Origin: Weissella diestrammenae | GTDB lineage: Bacteria > Bacillota > Bacilli > Lactobacillales > Lactobacillaceae | NCBI RefSeq assembly: GCF_014397255.1 | Contig: NZ_CP060724.1 | Location: 806,001 to 870,000, forward strand | Direction: 5' to 3' | DNA length: 64,000 nt | In this document: positions 52,330 through 59,020 of the stretch, piece after piece | Layout: every line of letters begins with the position of its first letter | Position numbering within the stretch: the first letter of the stretch is position 1 | The notes under the pieces: generated by a model | The model's database searches: none | The model's input: only the letters and a program-made list of their open reading frames with translations | Told to the model about the DNA's origin: nothing | Made by a program: the position numbers and the translations under genes

Positions 52330-53157
52330 ATGCCGTTTGGAATCAAAATTGTTCCCCAAAATAATGTTGGGCTGCGTGAAACGTTAGGTAAATATACTGC
52401 AACTGTGGATTCGGGTCTGAAGTTTTATATCCCGTTAGTCCAAAAAATTCGGAATGTTAGTTTGGCTATGGAACCACTTCGGTTGCCGAATTATTCGGTG
52501 ATTACAAAAGACAACGCGGATGTATCAGCTAGTGTAACTTTGAATTATCATGTGACCGATGCTGTGAAGTATATGTATGAAAATACGGATTCCGTTGAAT
52601 CGATGGCGCAATTAGTGCGGGGGCATTTACGTGACATTATTGGTCGTATGGAATTGAATGAATCTTTGGGTTCAACTGCTAAAATTAATCAGGAATTGAG
52701 TATCGCAATTGGCGATTTGACGAATACCTATGGTATTAACGTAGATCGAATTAATATTGATGAATTAACACCATCACGTGCCATTCAAGAAGCGATGGAT
52801 AAGCAATTGACGGCGGATCGTGAGCGGGTTGCAGCAATTGCCGCGGCTGAAGGACAAGCACGGTCAATTGACTTGACGACTAAAGCAAAAAATGACGCAT
52901 TGATGTCGACTGCTAAGGCTGAAGCGGACGCAACTAAGACACGAGCTGATGCGGAAAAATATCGGATTGATAAAGTACAAGAAGCCTTACAATCAGCGAA
53001 TGATAAGTATTTCCAAAATCAATCGATTAACGCGTTTGCTGAGTTAGGTAAGAATCCTGCGAATACGATTGTTGTACCGAGTGATAAAGCCGCTGAATTT
53101 GGTCAATTACCAGTAGTGGGTCAATTATTAGGCCAAGGTTTAAAAGATAATCAATAA
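52330..53157 (+). CDS. SPFH-domain protein (slipin/prohibitin-like) without membrane anchor
   Basis: A 275-residue protein whose SPFH domain starts almost at the N-terminus (FGIKIVPQNNVGLRETLGKYTATVDSGLKFYIPLVQKIRNVSL; VITKDNADVSASVTLNYHV), followed by a long Ala/Glu/Lys-rich coiled coil (about residues 160-235, AEGQARSIDLTTKAKNDALM and following repeats). SPFH proteins build oligomeric membrane-associated scaffolds. The usual N-terminal membrane segment is missing here, so it may be peripheral or cytoplasmic. Its two operon partners include an NfeD-like domain, the classical SPFH partner. GAGGAA precedes the start and a bidirectional terminator follows. Confidence 0.88.
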   Translation: MPFGIKIVPQNNVGLRETLGKYTATVDSGLKFYIPLVQKIRNVSLAMEPLRLPNYSVITKDNADVSASVTLNYHVTDAVKYMYENTDSVESMAQLVRGHLRDIIGRMELNESLGSTAKINQELSIAIGDLTNTYGINVDRINIDELTPSRAIQEAMDKQLTADRERVAAIAAAEGQARSIDLTTKAKNDALMSTAKAEADATKTRADAEKYRIDKVQEALQSANDKYFQNQSINAFAELGKNPANTIVVPSDKAAEFGQLPVVGQLLGQGLKDNQ

Positions 53158-53166
53158 AAAAATAAA

Positions 53167-53196
53167 TGGTTGAACTGATTGTGTTCGGCCATTTTT
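53167..53196 (+). terminator. Terminator after the SPFH gene (bidirectional)
   Basis: Nine-bp stem TGGTTGAAC / GTTCGGCCA with T run; the opposite strand also has T after the stem and can serve the minus-strand gene. Confidence 0.8.
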
Positions 53197-53206
53197 CTTT
53201 GTTTGA

Positions 53207-53383
53207 TTAGCGATGATGGGTTAAATTAACTACAAAAATTAAGAGGCACATTGCTAGCAATGGCAAAAAATCCCAGACATTGAGATGAAATGAATGGGGA
53301 TATAAAATAAGTAAGAGTGATAGACCGAAGACCCAAAAGACAGCCAATAAGACCATTGGGAAAATTATTTGGAGATATTTCAT
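53207..53383 (-). CDS. Small two-helix membrane protein (58 aa)
   Basis: A minus-strand frame of 58 codons with ribosome site GTGAGGA 7 bases before ATG (53383). The product begins MKYLQIIFPMVLLAVFWVFG, continues with a second hydrophobic span (LLAMCLLIFVV) and ends NLTHHR, so two transmembrane helices joined by a short polar loop (YPHSFHLNVWD) are expected. No family is recognised. It lies convergent to the SPFH gene and shares its terminator. The hydrophobic pattern and good ribosome site support a real gene; function is unknown. Confidence 0.65.
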   Translation of the reverse strand: MKYLQIIFPMVLLAVFWVFGLSLLLILYPHSFHLNVWDFLPLLAMCLLIFVVNLTHHR

Positions 53384-53564
53384 ATATTTTTCCTCACTGG
53401 CGTTAAAAGTGAATGAAATGCGAATGTTTCATTGTGTGATTGTGTTTTCTGTATGATAACATGGCGAAGTTTGAATGTTAAGATGGCAAAAAGTAAGTTA
53501 GACATTGACTATCTGGCGGTTTGGCGCAATAATGTTAAAAACAAATGAAAATAAGGTGATTAAT

Positions 53565-54047
53565 ATGACAGAAACGATTTTAGCATCGGAAGCGCCATTA
53601 CTCAGTCAGTTGTTGGATACTTGGGTTGAAGTAAAAGACTCTAGTGATTTTTCAATTGCTACGTATGCCAATGCCGCTGCAGTTTTATTTGAGAATTTAA
53701 CCCAGGTTAATTGGGCAGGCTTTTATCTTTATCATAAAGATATTGACGAACTTATCTTAGGCCCATTCGTCGGGAAAGCAGCTACGGTTCGGATTAAAGC
53801 GAACGAAGGTGTAGTTGGCCACGCTTTCTCAAATCAAACAACGGTGGTTGTTGACGATGTACATGCTTTTGACGGGCACATTGCATGTGACTTGGACTCG
53901 AACGCTGAGATTGTTATTCCCATTACCCGTAAAAATGGCGAACGGGTCGGTGTTTTAGATATTGATTCGGTGGCACTAAATCGTTTTTCAGCTGAAGACC
54001 AAGTTGATTTAGAGCATTTTGTACAAACACTATTAAAATATGTTTAA
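53565..54047 (+). CDS. GAF-domain free methionine-R-sulfoxide reductase homologue with a single cysteine
   Basis: A 160-residue GAF-domain protein of the fRMsr family, which reduces free methionine-(R)-sulfoxide. The family signature VDDVHAFDGHIACDLDSNAEIVIPI is present, with the catalytic cysteine kept in HIACD. The two other cysteines of the Escherichia coli enzyme (positions 84 and 94, which form disulfides in the cycle) are replaced: GKAATVRI has Thr and EGVVGHA has Val. The protein therefore has only one cysteine and needs an external resolving thiol, or it has another role. ATG 53565 is chosen because AAGGTGA lies just upstream; an in-frame ATG at 53505 has no such site. Confidence 0.85.
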   Translation: MTETILASEAPLLSQLLDTWVEVKDSSDFSIATYANAAAVLFENLTQVNWAGFYLYHKDIDELILGPFVGKAATVRIKANEGVVGHAFSNQTTVVVDDVHAFDGHIACDLDSNAEIVIPITRKNGERVGVLDIDSVALNRFSAEDQVDLEHFVQTLLKYV

Positions 54048-54147
54048 TCTGACTTAAGCAACTTAAGGCAATCAATGATAATTTTCATTTTTTGACTTGA
54101 CTTGCTTTTTTTGTGTTGTTTCCGTCAAATGCGCGTTAAAATTAATC

Positions 54148-54569
54148 TAGAAGCCTAGAAGCCTAGAAGCCTAGAAGCCTAGAAGCCTAGAAGCCTAGAA
54201 GCCTAGAAGCCTAGAAGCCTAGAAGCCTAGAAGCCTAGAAGCCTAGAAGCCTAGAAGCCTAGAAGCCTAGAAGCCTAGAAGCCTAGAAGCCTAGAAGCCT
54301 AGAAGCCTAGAAGCCTAGAAGCCTAGAAGCCTAGAAGCCTAGAAGCCTAGAAGCCTAGAAGCCTAGAAGCCTAGAAGCCTAGAAGCCTAGAAGCCTAGAA
54401 GCCTAGAAGCCTAGAAGCCTAGAAGCCTAGAAGCCTAGAAGCCTAGAAGCTTAGAAGCCTAGAAGCCTAGAAGCCTAGAAGCCTAGAAGCCTAGAAGCCT
54501 AGAAGCCTAGAAGCCTAGAAGCCTAGAAGCCTAGAAGCCTAGAAGCTTAGAAGCCTAGAAGCCTAGAAG
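54148..54569. repeat. Tandem array of about 52 copies of an 8-bp unit
   Basis: The unit TAGAAGCC is repeated without interruption from 54148 to 54569 (422 bases, 52.75 units). Two units carry a C-to-T change (TAGAAGCT, at 54444 and 54540, 12 units apart), which creates AAGCTT. Since 8 is not a multiple of 3, TAG occurs in all three frames of the plus strand and also on the minus strand, so the array cannot be translated. It lies between the fRMsr homologue and a dehydrogenase whose ribosome site begins 12 bases after the array, so it is upstream regulatory or untranslated sequence. Slippage should make the copy number variable. Confidence 0.97.
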
Positions 54570-54594
54570 TTGTAGCCACAGGGAGGTACAAGAG

Positions 54595-55506
54595 ATGCAA
54601 GCGATTCAAATTAAAGCATTTGGCGGAGTTGATACGTTTGAAATGGTTGAGCAAAATAAACCAACTTTAAAACCAAAACAAGTATTGATTAAAAATGTCG
54701 CCGTAGCAATTGATCCTTATGATGTGAAGTTTGTGATGGGGTTAATGGGTGAGGCCGATAAATTACCGTTGATTCCTGGTTCGAGTGTAGTTGGAGAGAT
54801 TGTAGCCGTTGGTGATGCTGTGACTGATTTTCAGATTGGGGATCGGGTAGCAGCAACACGACATTTACAAACGTATGCTGAGTATGTGCCTGTTGGTCAA
54901 TCAGCTTTGGCTAAGGTACCAGACGGATTAGATAATGTGATAGCTGTGGCAGCAGTGTTGGGAGCTGCCACTGGCTATCAGATGATTGTCCGCGATTTAG
55001 CCGTTGAAGCTGGGCAGAAGATACTGATTCAAGGTGGTGCGGGACAAGTTGGCGCGATGGCAGTTCAAGTGGCACTTAATCGTGGGGCAGAAGTGTATGC
55101 CACAGCTAGCCCAGTTGATTTTGATTATTTGAAGTCGCTAGGCTCAGTCGTGCCAGTTGACTATCATACTGCGTACGAAAAAGAATTACATGATTTCGAT
55201 GGCGTCTTAGATACTATTGGTGGCGATGTGGCACGTCAATCAGCTGAAATTTTAAAACCCGGGGGTAAGTTGCGAAATTTAACGACGATACCAGCAAACA
55301 TTCAGCAATACGATATTGATGTTCAACACACTTATTTAGAAGGGCGTGGAGAGCTATTACAATCCTTATTAAACGATTTGGCTGCGCAACGGGTGACAAT
55401 TCGTATCGGTGAAATTTTACCCTTTAATCGGGAAAATATGATGGCTGTGCATGCAAGAGCACGCCAAAAATCATTGGTTGGGAAAACAATTTTAACTTGG
55501 TTTTAA
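54595..55506 (+). CDS. Zinc-free MDR-family oxidoreductase (quinone oxidoreductase-like)
   Basis: A 303-residue cytoplasmic NADP(H)-dependent reductase of the medium-chain dehydrogenase superfamily. The N-terminal GroES-like fold contains AIDPYDVKFVMG and PLIPGSSVVGEIVAVGDAV; the Rossmann domain contains LIQGGAGQVGAMAVQVALNRGA. Zinc-ligand cysteines are absent (no cysteine at all), as in quinone oxidoreductases. GGGAGG lies 10 bases before the start. The only sequence between its ribosome site and the gene upstream is the 8-bp tandem array with about 100 bases before it, so array length may affect its expression. It is related to the broken gene at 10085. The substrate is unknown. Confidence 0.9.
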   Translation: MQAIQIKAFGGVDTFEMVEQNKPTLKPKQVLIKNVAVAIDPYDVKFVMGLMGEADKLPLIPGSSVVGEIVAVGDAVTDFQIGDRVAATRHLQTYAEYVPVGQSALAKVPDGLDNVIAVAAVLGAATGYQMIVRDLAVEAGQKILIQGGAGQVGAMAVQVALNRGAEVYATASPVDFDYLKSLGSVVPVDYHTAYEKELHDFDGVLDTIGGDVARQSAEILKPGGKLRNLTTIPANIQQYDIDVQHTYLEGRGELLQSLLNDLAAQRVTIRIGEILPFNRENMMAVHARARQKSLVGKTILTWF

Positions 55507-55643
55507 ATCTAGTGTAATAGGGTCTTGCCAAGAGAAATATATTCCTATATATTAGTAAACAATACAATTTTAATTCAGATAGGCGTGACTTTAATTTTGT
55601 TTAGCGCTATCTGAAATAAATTGATTAAATATAAATATGAATG

Positions 55644-55707
55644 TTTAGTATAATCGTCGGGGAATGGTCGACGAGTTCCTACCTGCACCGAAACGCAGAC
55701 TACTAAA
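55644..55707 (+). ncRNA. Purine (guanine-type) riboswitch with shortened P2 and P3
   Basis: P1 TTTAGTA / TACTAAA encloses the conserved TATAATC, J2/3 GTTCCTACC and GACTAC of the purine class. The specificity base is C (55700), so guanine is the expected ligand. P2 is CGTCG / CGACG (5 bp) and P3 CTGC / GCAG (4 bp), against 7 bp each in the well-studied xpt aptamer. The loop-loop GG (55666-55667) and CC (55688-55689) are kept. It precedes a terminator and the xanthine permease gene. Confidence 0.85.
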
Positions 55708-55716
55708 TGACTTTTG

Positions 55717-55750
55717 ACACACCCATTCTTTTTGGTTGGGTGTGTTTTAT
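55717..55750 (+). terminator. Riboswitch expression-platform terminator
   Basis: ACACACCCA / TGGGTGTGT followed by T-rich sequence, 9 bases after the aptamer. Ligand binding would stabilise it and stop transcription of pbuX-xpt. Confidence 0.85.
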
Positions 55751-55806
55751 TTTCTCCTCGGTAACGATTAGACCAAGCATTCATTCAAATTGAGGAGTCA
55801 AAAATT

Positions 55807-57108
55807 ATGGATCAGGTCACAACCAAGCCAAGTGCGTTTCAATCAATGATTTTAGGATTACAGCACGTTCTTGCTATGTATTCGGGTGGTATATTAGTTC
55901 CCTTGTTGATTGGCGCAGCATTGCAATTTACCCCACAACAAATGACATATCTTATTTCAGCAGACATATTTATGACTGGAATTGGGACGTTGTTACAGTT
56001 AAAGACGACGCGATTGACAGGAATTGCGATGCCAGTGGTTTTGGGGTCGGCGATTCAGTCGGTTTCGCCATTGATAAATATTGGTGGGACCCTAGGCATT
56101 GGGGCGATGTATGGTGCAACGATTGCAGCTGGTATCTTTGTATTCATAATCGCGGGGCTGTTTTCAAAATTGCGCCACTATTTTCCACCGGTTGTAACGG
56201 GTTCATTGATTACAGTGATTGGTTTATCGTTGATTCCGGTTGCGGTAACTAAAATTGGTGGCGGTGATGTGACAGCTAAGAGCTTTGGTAATGGGACTGC
56301 GTTATCAATTGCCTTGGTCACAATTGTAGTGACAATTTTAATGACAATTTTAGCAAAAGGCTTTTGGAAATCAATTGCGATTCTAATCGGAATTGCCATT
56401 GGCACTTTGTATGCCGGAATGATTGGACAAGTGTCATTGGCATCAGTTGCCGAAGCATCATGGTTTCATTTGCCGTTACCATTTTTCATGGGTGCACCGA
56501 CGTTCCATCTTTCAGCTATGGTGACGATGATGATTATTGCGTTAACGTCAATGATTGAATCAACAGGTGTCTATTTCGCCCTTGCTGATTTAACTGGTAC
56601 GAAGTTGACCGAAAAAAGCATTGCTAAAGGTTATCGAGCTGAAGGTTTAGCTGTCATTTTGTCAGGCGTTTTCAATACCTTCCCATATTCGACCTTTTCA
56701 CAGAATGTCGGGGTTGTTCGGCTTTCGGGTGTTCGTTCAAAACAGCCAATTTACTATGCGGCATTGATTTTGTTGTTGATTGGCCTTTTACCAAAGTTTG
56801 GTGCACTCGCAACGATTATTCCTGACCCGGTACTTGGTGGGGCAATGTTGATTTTATTTGGTACGATTGGTGTTCAGGGTACGACAATTATGCGTCAAGT
56901 TGATTTTGGTGCTGAACGTAATCTGATGATTGCAGCGCTTTCAATCGGAGCTGGAATCGGCATTACGGTCTATCCACAACTCTTCCAACATATGCCAACA
57001 ATGTTAAAGATTGTGATTCAAAATGCGGTGGTTGTCACTGCTGTGCTTGCAGTTATATTAAATATTGTGTTACCAGGTAGAGATAAAATGTTGGAGAATA
57101 TCGCTTAA
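55807..57108 (+). CDS. pbuX: Xanthine permease (NCS2 family)
   Basis: A 433-residue membrane transporter of the nucleobase:cation symporter-2 family, about 14 helices. Signature segments are GLQHVLAMYSGGILVPLLIGAAL at the N-terminus, PVVLGSAIQSVSPLI, the substrate-site SMIESTGVYFALADLTG and FNTFPYSTFSQNVGVVRLSGV (NCS2 motif). The xpt gene follows 80 bases later and a guanine-type riboswitch precedes it, which favours xanthine over uracil or uric acid as substrate. TTGAGGAG lies before the start. The order permease-xpt is the reverse of that in Bacillus. Confidence 0.93.
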   Translation: MDQVTTKPSAFQSMILGLQHVLAMYSGGILVPLLIGAALQFTPQQMTYLISADIFMTGIGTLLQLKTTRLTGIAMPVVLGSAIQSVSPLINIGGTLGIGAMYGATIAAGIFVFIIAGLFSKLRHYFPPVVTGSLITVIGLSLIPVAVTKIGGGDVTAKSFGNGTALSIALVTIVVTILMTILAKGFWKSIAILIGIAIGTLYAGMIGQVSLASVAEASWFHLPLPFFMGAPTFHLSAMVTMMIIALTSMIESTGVYFALADLTGTKLTEKSIAKGYRAEGLAVILSGVFNTFPYSTFSQNVGVVRLSGVRSKQPIYYAALILLLIGLLPKFGALATIIPDPVLGGAMLILFGTIGVQGTTIMRQVDFGAERNLMIAALSIGAGIGITVYPQLFQHMPTMLKIVIQNAVVVTAVLAVILNIVLPGRDKMLENIA

Positions 57109-57188
57109 TTAGGCTATGAAATAGTATATAATATACTAATTAAAATATTTATTTTGTTAAAGAATTGAAAGTTAAGAGGGAGAAACGC

Positions 57189-57761
57189 ATGAAGTTGCTT
57201 GAAGAAAAAATCAGACAAGATGGGCGTGTCATTGGCACAGAAGTCCTAAAAGTTGATAATTTCTTGAATCACCAAATTGATCCTAAGTTAATGCAAGCAA
57301 TGGGAAATGAATTTGCACAACTATTCAAGGGTCAACAAATTGATAAGGTATTAACAGTTGAATCATCTGGAATTGCACCAGCGGTGTTTACTGCCCTTGC
57401 ATTGGACGTACCAATGGTCTTCGCACGTAAAAAAAAGTCATTGACGCTATCAGATGAAAATTATACTGCTGATGTCTTTTCATTTACTAAGCAAGAGACA
57501 AATCATATTATTGTTGATAAACGTTTTTTAACAGCTGGAGAACGCATTTTATTAATTGATGATTTTTTGGCTAATGGTCAAGCAGTCGAAGGCATGCTTG
57601 AAATTGCGCGTGCAGCATCAGTTGATGTGGTTGGTGTTGGTATTGTGATTGAAAAGACTTTCCAAAAAGGTCGGGCTATTTTGGATGAAAAGGGCATTCA
57701 TGTTGAATCATTGGCACGCATCGCAGCTTTTGAAGATGGACAAGTTATTTTTGCTGATTAA
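57189..57761 (+). CDS. xpt: Xanthine phosphoribosyltransferase
   Basis: It converts xanthine and PRPP to XMP in purine salvage. The 190 residues contain the N-terminal [26 protein letters not shown], the [20 protein letters not shown] segment and the PRPP-binding [12 protein letters not shown] (about residues 120-131), all typical of Xpt. GAGGGAG lies 7 bases before ATG 57189, preferred over an in-frame ATG at 57165 without a site. It is the second gene of the riboswitch-controlled unit and ends at a terminator. Confidence 0.95.
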   Translation: MKLLEEKIRQDGRVIGTEVLKVDNFLNHQIDPKLMQAMGNEFAQLFKGQQIDKVLTVESSGIAPAVFTALALDVPMVFARKKKSLTLSDENYTADVFSFTKQETNHIIVDKRFLTAGERILLIDDFLANGQAVEGMLEIARAASVDVVGVGIVIEKTFQKGRAILDEKGIHVESLARIAAFEDGQVIFAD

Positions 57762-57798
57762 TTAAATTATCTAACAAAATGATGCAATTAAATGAATA

Positions 57799-57852
57799 AC
57801 GTAAGTATCGAGAACGTGGTAGACACGTCGTTCACGATGCTTACGTTTTTTT
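57799..57852 (+). terminator. Terminator after xpt
   Basis: Long hairpin with outer stem ACGTAAG..ATCG / CGAT..CTTACGT and inner GAACG / CGTTC, ending in seven T. Confidence 0.88.
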
Positions 57853-58061
57853 GTAGTGGTTTTTTGGCGGTTGATTGCGTCGTTTTGGTAATTAACGGTT
57901 AAGTGAGTTTAAATTGTAGCTTACGCAGGCTAATATCGATTAAAAAGGGTGAGAAAGGTCAATGGCTTGAGTTTATCGAGATTTGGGCATTATTTCTTCA
58001 AAAATACATAGGATACTTTAAGTAAGTAAAAATGAATACTAAAACGACTAATGGGGGAATT

Positions 58062-58943
58062 ATGGCAAATAAAAAGAATCAGAAAAAGTCAAATGTATCG
58101 ACTTGGATTATTTTCGGAATTGGATTGCTCATTTTTAGTTATCCGATTTTTGCTCAGGCTTACCAAGCGATGCATCAAACTGGCGTGGTTGAAAATATTA
58201 ATTATGATTATACACAAAATCGTCAAGCAACATTGGATGCGATGCAAGAAAAAGTAACTAAGCGCAATGATGAGATTAAGGCCCGTGCCGAAAAGAAGGA
58301 AGATGAAAAAGTTACCCAGGCGATGCAGGCACTGGGTAGCAAAAAGGCTTTTGAAAGTGGTAAAACGATTACTAATCTTGAAGGGCAAAAGGGTAAGGGA
58401 ATTGGTGTATTGTCGATACCTGAGATTGGCGGCTTACGACTCCCAATTTTTGATGGTGTGAGTGAGAATGTTTTGCGAAATGGTGTGGGACTATTAGAGG
58501 GCACGTCAATCCCAGCTAAGAATCAAAAAGGCTTACATGCTGTTTTGACTTCCCATGCGGGCTTGCCAGAGTCACGGTTATTTACAAACTTAGGTAGTCT
58601 GAGTAAAGGTGATAAATTCTATATTGAAATTATGGGTAAAATAATTACGTATCAAGTGGATCGAATTACAGTGGTTAAACCTGAAAAGCTAGAAGGTTAT
58701 TTTAAAATTGATCCCGAAAAAAACTATGCAACCTTGGTGACTTGTACACCATTGGGTATTAATTCACATCGGTTATTAGTCCGTGGGCATGAAATACCCG
58801 GTGAAACAGTGCCGAAAAATGGTGTGAAATCAGAATTTGTAATTGCGGTTGGATTTGTAATCGTGGCTGGTGGGCTCATCACATTCTTAATTAAGCGGCA
58901 ACAAAAACGGCGAGCAGTTGAAAAGTTGAAAACAATCATTTAG
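58062..58943 (+). CDS. srtC: Class C (pilus) sortase
   Basis: A membrane-anchored transpeptidase of 293 residues that joins pilin subunits. It has an N-terminal membrane span (WIIFGIGLLIFSYPIFAQAY), a charged coiled segment, the sortase barrel and a C-terminal second span (FVIAVGFVIVAGGLITFLI), which is typical of class C. Catalytic residues are H165 (LTSHAGL), C228 (TLVTCTPLGINSHR) and R237. The DPF/DPW lid motif of class C enzymes is not seen. ATG 58062 is preferred because GGGGG lies just before it, over ATG 58032. It is monocistronic and about 25 kb from the pilin genes. No other sortase is in this window, so it probably serves them. Confidence 0.9.
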   Translation: MANKKNQKKSNVSTWIIFGIGLLIFSYPIFAQAYQAMHQTGVVENINYDYTQNRQATLDAMQEKVTKRNDEIKARAEKKEDEKVTQAMQALGSKKAFESGKTITNLEGQKGKGIGVLSIPEIGGLRLPIFDGVSENVLRNGVGLLEGTSIPAKNQKGLHAVLTSHAGLPESRLFTNLGSLSKGDKFYIEIMGKIITYQVDRITVVKPEKLEGYFKIDPEKNYATLVTCTPLGINSHRLLVRGHEIPGETVPKNGVKSEFVIAVGFVIVAGGLITFLIKRQQKRRAVEKLKTII

Positions 58944-59020
58944 AAGTAGCCATCATGTTGCAAAGAATGATTGATTGAAAAAGCGTATAATGTAAAGAAA
59001 AATCAACTGCGGGGTATGAT

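Noticed and set aside
54148-54569. Possible CRISPR array
   Set aside because: The repeats are contiguous 8-bp units without spacers and no cas gene is near.
55574-55615. Hairpin TTCAGATAG / CTATCTGAA between the dehydrogenase and the riboswitch
   Set aside because: The stem is clear, but neither side has a T run, so I could not call it a terminator; no other function could be supported.
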